Origin: Elusimicrobia bacterium RIFCSPLOWO2_01_FULL_64_13
GTDB lineage: Bacteria > Elusimicrobiota > Elusimicrobia > 2-02-FULL-39-32
Reading direction: 5' to 3'
NCBI GenBank assembly: GCA_001800095.1
Contig: MGUT01000074.1
Location: forward strand, 22,998-28,997
DNA: 6,000 nucleotides
A program made the translations under genes and the position numbers. How positions within the stretch are numbered: the stretch's first letter is position 1; the number at the start of each line of letters is the position of its first letter. Under the pieces are notes generated by a model. That model saw only the letters and a list, made by a program, of their open reading frames with translations, ran no database searches and had not been told where the DNA came from. Below, one piece after another: positions 1 to 6,000 of this stretch.

Positions 1-1156
1 CCAGGGGCACGACGAAGGCCAGGATGGGTTTGGGACCGGTCCCGCCGGATTTTTCCGCCGACGAACTCTGCGCTCCCTGGATGACCGCCATGACGCTGGG
101 ATCCAGATTCATCCTGCCTTCCTTGATCTCCGTGAAGCCGTTCATGTCGACCACCAGGGCCGGGACTTGGCGGCTCTTGACCGCTTCCTTAACGGCCTCC
201 TCCGCTATGAGCCCGCTGAAATCTCCCGGAGCCGCTTTCGCGAAGCGTTCTTCGCGCGGCTGTCCGCCGGACCCGCCGGCCGGAGCTTTCACCGCCAGGA
301 CTTCCTCGACGGAGTTGAGCGCCTGACTGACCGGATCCGATTCCGCCCCGGGGCTGCCTCCCATCCATTCAGGCAGGACGGCCATGACGGCGCGCAGGAC
401 CATTTTCCCCTCTTCTTCCAGGGTGGTGACGGGACTCTGCAGAAGCGTGATCCCCTCCCGGGCCGTCAATCCCAGGCCCGCGGCCAGGCGCCCGAGTTCG
501 AACGCCACGCCGATCCTCTGTTTTAAGATCTGGAGACTGAAACCCTTCCACAATCCCGAGGTTCCCGGTCCAGCCGCGTTGGAAAGCACCCCCGGATGGG
601 CGGCGAACGCGACGGGCACCGCCCCTCCCGAGCCGGGCACGGGATAGACCATGCCTTGCGCGAGCGATGCCGGCAGGCCGGCGAGTCCGACAGGCCGCGG
701 CGCCGCCGTTTCCAAGCTTACTCCCGGCAACCCGATCTCGGCCAAAGCCGCGCCGGCGCGGAGTTTTTGAAGTTCATCCGTCTGCTCCGCCCAGCCGTTC
801 CCATCCCCCATAATTCCCAGCATGGCCTTATCTGATATCCCGGGAAGTCCGGGATTGGCCACGGCCAGGGCGGCGCCGTAGAGGTGCGGCATGACCCCGT
901 TTGCGGTCTCCCGGAGAGCTCCCCTGATCTCCGCCTGCTTGAACCCGGAGGCCTTCTGAATTATCTTTGCGGGCAGTCCTTTCAGGAAGGAGAATGCCGC
1001 GCCCGCGGTCGTGAATCCCGCCAGGGAAAGAGTCGCCAAGCCGTCCCACGCCCCCAGCATCTCCGGGCCGAATCCGGTCAGAGTCGAGGCGGCCGCGTCC
1101 GGAAAGGAAAACAGCGCGCCGGACCAGTCCGGGTCCATGGCAGTCGAGACCGCCTG
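1..1156 (-). other. Ala/Gly/Pro/Leu-rich low-complexity extension
   Basis: About 385 residues of Ala, Gly, Leu and Pro-rich sequence with few recognisable motifs. It includes WAEQTDELQKLRAGAALAEI, a run rich in Gly and Pro (MVYPVPGSGGAVPVAFAAHPG), an amphipathic helix (LKQRIGVAFELGRLAAGLGL), and, near the left edge, a better-ordered segment RQVPALVVDMNGFTEIKEGRMN that looks like a beta strand entering a new domain. Possible membrane-active helices occur (ATLSLAGFTTAGAAFSFL). I see no family signature. A flexible spacer between modules is the likely reading. Composition is strongly GC-rich. The frame stays open to the edge. Confidence 0.45.
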
Positions 1157-4100
1157 GCCGGCCCAAGCCGCCTCCGGCGGGAAAGCCAGCCCCGCCAGCG
1201 CCAGGGCGCCCGCGACCAGGCCCGCGATCAGGAGAGGGGTCGAGGAGGACTTTCTGATCAGGTCGCGCATCCTCGCCGAAACCGATTTTTCCTGCGCAGC
1301 TCCGTTCTTGACCCTCAAGATTGAAACGCCCAATTCCTGCCCCGATTCCGGGTCTTTAAGGACCTTCTCCAAATCGGCCAGGTCCTTGTCCTTGAGATTT
1401 CCGGTCCGGGTCCCCTTGGGGTCATGGACCCACTCCAGAGCCGCCTCCGGGGCGACCGCCATCGAGGGTTCCGGCGCCTGCGCGCCGTGCCGGATCAGGT
1501 CCTCCATCCGCGCGCTCACGCGGGGACCGGAAACGCCGAAGAGCGTTCCCGGGTCGCTCGCCACCACGTATGTCCCGGGATTCAGAAATGGAAGGACCTG
1601 CCGGGCGATCTCAACCTTCCCGGCCGCCTTTTCATCCGGAGTGACGGGTGTCTCCATGGTGACGAGACTTTCCAATCCTTCCGGCGCGTAAGTCTTAAGG
1701 ATTTCGTCGAACCCCGCTTTCCCGAAAGCCACTACGACTTCCCTGAACCCCTTTGCCATATTAAAGGAGAGGACAAGCACGTTTTCGTTCTCATTCCATT
1801 CAAAACTATCGGCTTTTAAAGTCTTGAGCGCAACTTCGATCTCGTTTCTGTTGTCATTCAGGGGATGCGCCCCCACCATGATGACTCGTCTGGGATTCGT
1901 GAGAAGGAAGGCCTCGAAGATTTCACCCGGAGGGCCCGTGTACAAGGTGACGCCCCCGGATTCCCGTCCCTTCGCCCCGATGATCTCCCTGACCCGCAGA
2001 TAGTATTTCATGGCCAACGGCCGCAGGGACGAAACACCCCCCAGCCCTTTCCAGAGGACCCCGCCGATGAGGACCGGGGCAAGAATCGAGACGCCCCCAT
2101 CGTCCAGGGGCGCAGCCATTCCGGCCGCAAGGCCGATGAGAAGGAATCCGATGAAGCTGAAGTTCGGCAGGGCTTGGAGCCAGCCGGCGGCGCCCTCCAT
2201 CCCCATGGCCATGACCAGCCCGTTCAGCCAGACCCGCGGCTTCTCCGGCAGGGAAAGGATGACGCCGTTCACCGCTTCATTCTGGGCGGAGGTGATCCCC
2301 GCCTCCCTGTACCCGCGCTCGATGTCGAGGCGCGTCAGATCCCGGAACTTGCTCTCGTCCGACACCAGGATCAGACCTCCCAGCTCCATGAACCCCCAGG
2401 TTCCGGTGAACCTGCTGACCTGCAGTCCGGCCAGTCCCGCCAGCCGGCGGATGACCACCGGGTATCCGGACACCTCGGCTTTCCTGCTCGGGATGATGTA
2501 AATTTCCACGCCATCGCCCTCTACGGTTTTCCCGATCAGGTAGAAATCAAGATCCCGCGCCCTCAACGCCCGCATCACGATCTCCATGGCGCCGGCGGCG
2601 TCTTTTGCGTCCCCGCGGACCAGATACCCCGGGACCTTCCAATCTTGGATCTCCCTGATTTCCGCGGAGCCGATCCTATCCAACATCGCCGACCGGCTGT
2701 GTTCAACTGGCAGGATGCCGTCCGGCAGGATCCCTTCCAGACTCTTCCGTAGAATCAAATGATTGTGGTCGTGCCCGCGCATGGTGGCGCCCCGCCCTTC
2801 GTTCCGGAACGCCAGCCATTCCGGGTTGTCCCGGACCATCTGGATGAAGTCGCTGATCGTCTCGCGGGAACCCCTCCCCAGGAAGTCCTGCGGCACGTGT
2901 TCCTTCATTACGGCGAGGACGTGGTTCCCCACATAGGGCCAGTCGTTCTTGCGGGCGTAATACCGCGCGGGGAGCGCGGGCGCCCTCTCTCCGACTTCAA
3001 ATTCTTTCTGCGCCGCGGAGTGCTTCTCGCAGATGGCGCACTCCCCTTCAGGATGCGCGACCGCGGGCGGCCTGAAAGCATTGGCCCGCGTCCCGTTCAG
3101 GGCGACCTTGTATCTTTCCCCCGAGAATTCCTTCACCGCTTCGACGACGCCTCCGGAAGCCCGCAGGTCCGTCACCAGCTCCCGGCTTCTCCCCCAAACG
3201 CCGATGATCAGCCAGAACGTTCCGATAACGATGGACGGAATTAAAATGGCCGCCCATGTGGGCATGAGCATAAGATAGTCCCACCCTGGAATATTGATGT
3301 GGGCCCAGATATACTTGTATCTGCCCGGCCGAGTGTTCATTAACCAATATTTAACTGAAGGGAAGACACCCGCCATGACTAAAAGCGGAATTCCAAAATA
3401 ATAACCCGCGGTTCTAATGAGGTTATGCTTCTTTGTTTCCGGCCGGGTCGGGCCCGATTCAGGAACAGACGACACGGTTGTCCGCCCGCCCCCGCGGAAC
3501 CGGTCCGCAATCCTTTGCAAAGGAGCGCGCATACGGCCAAAGATGCCGGCATCAGCTTCAATGTTCCTTATCGAGTGCAGGGCATAGACCAGCCAGAAAC
3601 TGTCTGCGTGAACCAGGCCGGTCACGCTTGCCGCCAAGGAACCGACGGTATGCCCCAAGGGCAGGAGATAAACGCCCAGGAATAGGGCCGCCCAGGGCGC
3701 GGTGCGGAAGAGCACGGACCGCGGCGGGGCTCGGTCAAAAATGCCTTCAAAGAACATATGCAGGCCGGTAAAAAGGAGCCCCGCGCCGGCCAAACCGCCT
3801 AACCCGTACGGAGCCGCAAGGTCCAGGAAGAGAAGCGCCTCCACATATGGAGCAGCGACCGTATTGTAGACCCTGCGGACAGCGTCCGCTCCGCGGGCAA
3901 GTTTCACCCAACCAAGACCTCTAAACGCTTTCACCGCCCAACTGAATACCGGGTCCAGGAATGACAAAGGAACCTCTTCCCTCAAAATGTTTTCATCGAT
4001 CACCAAGGGTCCATATCTATCGGTAAAAAGTCTTCTGCCCAACATGCGCACTTCTTCCGGGGTGAGCTCAAGTAATTTTTGCAGGACTTTGGCAAAATAA

Positions 4101-6000
4101 TCCTGTGCTTCCGACGGCATCGTCTTCTCATCAATGCCCTTGACGCCCTTAAGTCCGAAGTGAAACCCTAGATAGTGGATAAGATCAGTCAGGACGTCCC
4201 GCCTTGTCGCCAAAAGAACGCCGACAGGCATTTCGCTCATTGCAAATTCATTAAAATAGGCGATTTTTTCGCCTCTCCCTCTTCCTCTTCCATGAGCATG
4301 CACGAGTTCATGCACCGTGGCACTCCGCGCTTCCAAATCCGTGAGTTTTTTCAAAGCTTTCTGATGGCGATCCAATAATCCCCGGATCGCTCTATCAATT
4401 TCTTCAACTCGCCTGGATTCCCGGCTCATGCCTAAGGCGGACGCCCTTTTCTTCACACCGTTAAGGGATGGTTGGAAAATAATCGTCCCGAAGAATGTCA
4501 ATCCCATCTTCTTCAAAATGTCATCCCGTTCAGACAGATACATCCCGATTTCCGTTAGTCTATCAATCTCGGCCGATGAGAAGATCTGCGAAAGATCGCG
4601 CTTCATTAATTTCGAAGCGGATTCGCGCAGGTTCCCATTAATCGGCTGGTTCCAGATTAGATCAAGCCGCCCAACCAAGCGTAGGAGTATTTCCCTATTC
4701 ATTGTTTGTTCATTATTTAATATCAGAACGGAGTTGGAATCCTGCGAGGATCTTAGACCAATCCAGTTAAAGACCGTCGTCCCCGCATCCCCTCCAATGT
4801 ACCTAAGATAATTTACGGTCATCCTCCTTCCATCCAAATTATAGCCGCGCGCCTTTTCGATTAAGAACGGCCAAAACTCATAAAACCCTCTATTGATGGC
4901 GCTCGCGTTCATGCGCACGTAATAGCCGTACTGGACCAAGTATTGGTTGATCAGTCCGACTTGCGCCACAATCTCGTGCCGATTTTGTGATATCCCCTCG
5001 GATACCAGCACGAGCATCTCACGGACCATTTTACCGAAGAATGGATCCAATGAATCCGCTATCTGTATCAGTTCTTGCGCATATTCCTTATCGACAAAAC
5101 CCGATGGATAGACAGTGTCATGCCACTTCGCCAGGAACGCTTGAACCACCCTGGCTTTTTTCGGGTCGACATTTTCATAGGACCTGGCAGCATAGAACTC
5201 AAACTCCGGCAGCCCCAAAGCAGCCAAAGCGTTGTCTTCGTTGATTTGCTCTTCCGAAAGCGCCCGCTCTTCTGCGGATGGAATGATTATCTCATCATTT
5301 TTGCCGGGCGCCTCTTCCGGTTGCCCTCCAGGAACCCTTTTTCCCACCGTGGACTCGATCACCTTCCCAGCAGGATTTCCTAGAATTGTGTACTTTAAAT
5401 GGCTGATACTTTCCGGCCAAAAGATAGAGATTAATGCAATAATCATGAAAAATGGGACAACCGTATACGTGATCAGATCAATCTGACGCGCGGGATCACG
5501 GGCGACCCTCCGCATTCCAATACGCATCACCTGTCTCACCGATTCGATAGAATTGAGGATTTGCATGGCGTACGGACGGATTTCACCGGAGGTCACGAAA
5601 TGCTCCATCTCGTGGTCCAGGAGGATGCTTCTTTGCAGAAAGCGGGGCAAGTGCTGGAAGGAGGGGATATCCACGTGTATGACGCGCTTGCCTTGTTCGA
5701 CTTCGCGCTGGTCCACCCAGGCGATACGGGGCGCGCCGGCGTACTCGAATTTAAGCGTGACGTCGTGCCCCGCGACCATATTCGACAGGACGGCCTCCGT
5801 GGCGGCCCAGGCGGGGTTTTTCGGCCCGTCCCTGGTGCGGTTGGCCTTTCTTTGAGCGGAGGCGATGGACACCCCCTGCCAGGACATCATCACAAAACCC
5901 GCGACCGGGTGGATCACAAGCAGAGACTTCGCCAGGACCTCCATCCAGAGAGACGCCTTCCGGCCTTGCCGCGTTATGAACGCGAGGCGCGCGTTCAATA
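1..6000 (-). CDS. Interior of a giant multidomain membrane protein, partial at both ends
   Basis: One reading frame is free of stops across the window: codons start at plus positions 2 mod 3, are read from 5998 down to 2, and give 1,999 residues. The translation is protein-like throughout. It has ordered domains, hydrophobic segments and recognisable motifs, and in the GC-rich parts sense codons mostly end in G or C. Neither start nor stop lies in the window. Internal ATGs exist, but no stop precedes any of them, so none needs to be the true start. Domain order is HEMEH metalloprotease-like, TM, helical region, HELVH metalloprotease-like, TM block, HIT/GalT-like, TM pair, alpha/beta domain, duplicated VSARM motif, signal-like helix, Ala/Gly-rich region. 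I do not recognise a named family for the whole. The closest description is a giant protein of the Omnitrophota kind. Its role is unknown; an envelope-anchored, multi-activity protein is inference. The open frame is near certain and the lineage is moderate. Confidence 0.93.
1157..1270 (-). other. Internal signal-peptide-like or transmembrane segment
   Basis: Directly after the second VSAR motif the chain reads MRDLIRKSSST, then about 18 hydrophobic residues starting PLLIAGLVAGALALAG, then FPPEAAWAGQ. This has the three parts of a secretion signal: basic n-region, Leu/Ala h-region, and a small-residue AWA site before GQ. The Met at 1268-1270 is an ATG. The sense sequence upstream has GGCGAGG directly abutting the ATG, which is too close for a normal ribosome site, and an AGGAA about 20 bases upstream, which is too far. 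With no stop between, it is most simply an internal membrane helix. Confidence 0.6.
1253..1519 (-). repeat. Duplicated decapeptide VSARMxDLIR flanking a charged linker
   Basis: VSARMEDLIR (1490-1519) and VSARMRDLIR (1253-1282) are 79 residues apart and differ at one position. The codons differ (for example the Ser is AGC in one and TCG in the other, and the closing Arg is CGG versus AGA), so the match is at protein level and not a recent DNA copy. Between them lies a soluble charged linker with WVHDPKGTRTGNLKDKDLADL and LKDPESGQELGVSIL. The motif may be a processing, docking or domain-boundary signal; its role is unknown. Confidence 0.8.
1535..2030 (-). other. Alpha/beta domain, possibly methyltransferase-like and degenerate
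   Basis: About residues 1323-1488. Alternating strands and helices are visible: GVTLYTGPPGEIFEAFLLTN, then RRVIMVGAHPLNDN, NVLVLSFN, EVVVAFGKAG, ESLVTMETPV, and finally LPFLNPGTYVVASDP. A strand ending VIMVGAHP after a helix and the order of strands recall Rossmann-type SAM-dependent methyltransferases, and the later NPGTYVVASD would fit a late strand. However the glycine-rich SAM loop is poor (YTGPPGE) and the usual acidic residue after strand 2 is uncertain. It may be a non-catalytic fold relative or something else. The confidence given is for an alpha/beta domain; methyltransferase identity is weaker. Confidence 0.4.
2051..2230 (-). other. Hydrophobic segments F-G (two probable membrane spans)
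   Basis: After the HIT-like domain an amphipathic, Met/Gly-rich stretch (VWLNGLVMAMGMEGAAGWL, 2177-2230) leads into a convincing span (2105-2158, core FIGFLLIGLAAGMAAP) and, after a DDGG turn, a second (2051-2089, core ILAPVLIGGVLW). The second is short. As a pair they would return the chain to the cytoplasmic side, where the alpha/beta domain would lie. Confidence 0.6.
2340..3070 (-). other. HIT / GalT-like nucleotidyltransferase domain
   Basis: About residues 977-1220. It opens with GECAICEKH, a CxxC pair at C987 and C990, where galactose-1-phosphate uridylyltransferases carry a zinc-binding CxxC. Next comes KNDWPYVGNH (H1026) and VMKEHVPQ (H1034), matching the N-x-x-PY...H...EH-PQ segment of the superfamily. 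The triad GHDHNH has H1076, H1078 and H1080 in HxHxH order (2759-2773); by analogy with GalT HPHxQ the middle His would be the nucleotidylated nucleophile. A second lobe contains LDFYLIGKT, VEIYIIPSR and FMELGGLILVSDES, typical of the C-terminal half of GalT/GDP-sugar phosphorylase-like proteins. Predicted activity is transfer or phosphorolysis of a nucleotide diphospho-compound; substrate is unknown. Finding it inside a membrane giant protein is unusual. A hydrophobic hairpin precedes it and it probably faces the cytoplasm. Confidence 0.65.
3194..3412 (-). other. Transmembrane hairpin D-E before the HIT-like domain
   Basis: Two clear spans. D (3362-3412) carries YYFGIPLLVMAGVF and follows a basic linker (PETKKHNLIR). 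E (3194-3277) carries MLMPTWAAILIPSIVIGTFW and ends LIIGVWGRSR. The loop between them is about 27 residues and contains KYWLMNTRPGRYKYIW. Basic residues flank both outer ends, so the simplest model is a hairpin with both ends in the cytoplasm. The loop is itself basic, which weakens the prediction. Confidence 0.7.
3575..3838 (-). other. Hydrophobic block B-C: probably three transmembrane segments
   Basis: Three hydrophobic stretches follow the HELVH domain. The first (3749-3838) is Gly/Ala/Leu-rich, with GLGGLAGAGLLFTGLHMFF at its core. A short loop with arginines (FDRAPPRSVLFR) precedes the second (3653-3700, core WAALFLGVYLLPLG). The third (3575-3640) runs from SLAASVTGLV to FWLVYALH. After it comes a strongly basic stretch (GRMRAPLQRIADRFRGGGR), pointing to a cytoplasmic return. 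The second and third are short and could be a re-entrant hairpin. Confidence 0.65.
3930..4440 (-). other. Zinc-metalloprotease-like domain 2 (HELVH motif)
   Basis: About residues 520-690. A charged coiled helix (EEIDRAIRGLLDRHQKALKK) runs into TVHELVHAHG, whose HExxH motif occupies residues 563-567 (positions 4298-4312). Seventeen residues after the second His is E584 in NEFAMSE, a plausible third zinc ligand of gluzincin type; thermolysin-like enzymes use a comparable NExxSD helix. The HxxG spacing of HELVHAHG also superficially resembles metzincins, but a third His at the expected place is absent. A Gly-Arg dipeptide repeat lies between motif and putative ligand. The following segment (YLGFHFGLKG, then LELTPEEVRMLGRRLF) is helical. 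Topology suggests an extracytoplasmic location, fitting a role on envelope or external proteins; substrate is unknown. Confidence 0.6.
4274..4291 (-). repeat. Threefold hexanucleotide repeat coding Gly-Arg
   Basis: In the sense direction three hexamers, GGAAGA, GGAAGA and GGGAGA, encode Gly-Arg three times, followed by Gly-Glu. The tract is pure purine on the sense strand. It lies directly after HELVHAH and before the candidate third zinc ligand. The unit length is a multiple of three, so slippage would add or remove Gly-Arg pairs without breaking the frame. Confidence 0.8.
4440..5400 (-). other. Helical region of unknown family, between TM A and the HELVH domain
   Basis: About 320 residues (200-520) that I cannot assign to a family. 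The part after the acidic linker is rich in predicted helix, with aromatic-rich segments such as VGLINQYLVQYGYYV and FYEFWPFLIEKARGYN, then RRMTVNYLRYIGG and TTVFNWIGL. Charged amphipathic helices (DRLTEIGMYLSERDDILKKMG) lead up to the HELVH domain. Because it immediately precedes a protease-like motif, it could be a propeptide or substrate-recognition module, but that is inference from position. This stretch is visibly AT-richer than the flanks and contains many TTA/CTA leucine codons. No stop or frameshift interrupts it. Confidence 0.5.
5417..5476 (-). other. Transmembrane segment A
   Basis: Twenty mostly hydrophobic residues (about 175-194), starting LITYTVVPFFMIIALI and ending at FW, form a good single-span helix. 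The N-terminal flank is arginine-rich (RRVARDPAR) and the C-terminal flank has fewer charges, so by the positive-inside rule the chain passes from cytoplasm to outside here. A Gly/Pro/Glu-rich linker (VPGGQPEEAPGKNDE) follows before the helical region. Confidence 0.75.
5555..5800 (-). other. Zinc-metalloprotease-like domain 1 (HEMEH motif)
   Basis: This is the most N-terminal recognisable unit in the window, about residues 67-148. A beta-rich stretch (TLKFEY, then RVIHVDIPSF) leads into a helix carrying LLDHEMEH, with the HExxH motif at residues 129-133 (positions 5600-5614). In known zinc peptidases the two His bind zinc and the Glu is the catalytic base. A third ligand is not obvious: E139 in SGEIRPYAM is the only close acidic candidate, and the spacing is short for a gluzincin. 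The domain is small and could be a degenerate or regulatory protease fold. It sits on the N-terminal side of a transmembrane segment preceded by several arginines (RRVARDPAR), which would place it in the cytoplasm. The motif itself is certain; catalytic function is inferred. Confidence 0.5.

Noticed and set aside
828..1166. Minus-strand frame of 112 residues in another phase, and similar short ones at 369-551, 3048-3347 and 3379-3561
   Set aside because: All overlap the continuous long frame, and their translations are Gly/Arg-rich or compositionally odd, as expected from out-of-phase reading of GC-rich coding sequence.
1268..1284. Internal start of a separate secreted protein at the ATG at 1270-1268
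   Set aside because: No upstream stop separates it and no well-spaced Shine-Dalgarno sequence is present, so I kept it inside the long gene and recorded it only as a finding.
1865..2752. Plus-strand open frame of 295 residues, with similar ones at 1011-1691 and 2759-3244
   Set aside because: They are antisense shadows. Their products are rich in Arg, Pro, Asp, His and Gln without hydrophobic structure or motifs, while the minus-strand frame through the same bases gives coherent domains including the HIT-like motifs.
4271..4291. Pyrimidine-rich plus-strand tract as a possible terminator or regulatory tract
   Set aside because: It lies in the middle of the coding frame, encodes the Gly-Arg repeat, and has no adjacent stem-loop.
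4281..4312. Metzincin assignment of the HELVHAHG motif
   Set aside because: The HExxHxxG start fits, but the third His expected after the Gly is missing (RGRG follows) and NEFAMSE offers a gluzincin-type Glu instead.

Overview
The whole window is the interior of one gene on the minus strand. In the frame whose codons start at plus-strand positions 2, 5, 8 and so on, I found no minus-strand stop (plus-strand TTA, CTA or TCA) from position 5998 down to 2. That gives 1,999 continuous codons with neither end of the gene present. The protein is therefore longer than about 2,000 residues. No intergenic space, RNA gene, promoter, terminator, CRISPR array or mobile element is visible. Long open stretches on the plus strand are antisense shadows of this GC-rich frame. 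Residue numbers below are window-relative: residue 1 is the codon at 5998-5996 and numbers rise as coordinates fall.

The polypeptide is multidomain and membrane-spanning. In order of translation (right to left) it holds: a small domain with a DHEMEH zinc-protease-like motif (residues 129-133); a transmembrane segment; a long helical, AT-richer region; a second zinc-protease-like domain with HELVH (563-567) and a candidate third ligand in NEFAMSE; a block of hydrophobic segments; a HIT/galactose-1-phosphate uridylyltransferase-like domain with CAIC, a WPY...H...EH segment and an HxHxH triad (1076-1080); another hydrophobic pair; an alpha/beta domain that may be a degenerate methyltransferase-like fold; a decapeptide present twice (VSARMxDLIR), the second copy running into a signal-peptide-like segment; and a long Ala/Gly/Pro-rich region leaving the window.

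A huge membrane protein that mixes metalloprotease-like and nucleotidyltransferase-like modules with Ala/Gly-rich spacers suggests an uncultured Gram-negative-type bacterium, most like the Omnitrophota (former OP3) and related lineages, which are known for giant multidomain proteins. That assignment is inference from protein style, not from a marker gene. Charge distribution around the hydrophobic segments fits a model with the HEMEH domain inside, the HELVH domain outside and the HIT-like domain inside.

Base composition is mosaic inside this one gene. The part from about 3240 to 5440 is clearly AT-richer and holds nearly all of the TTA/CTA leucine codons, while both flanks are strongly GC-rich. 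This suggests that modules of different history were joined or evolved under different constraints.
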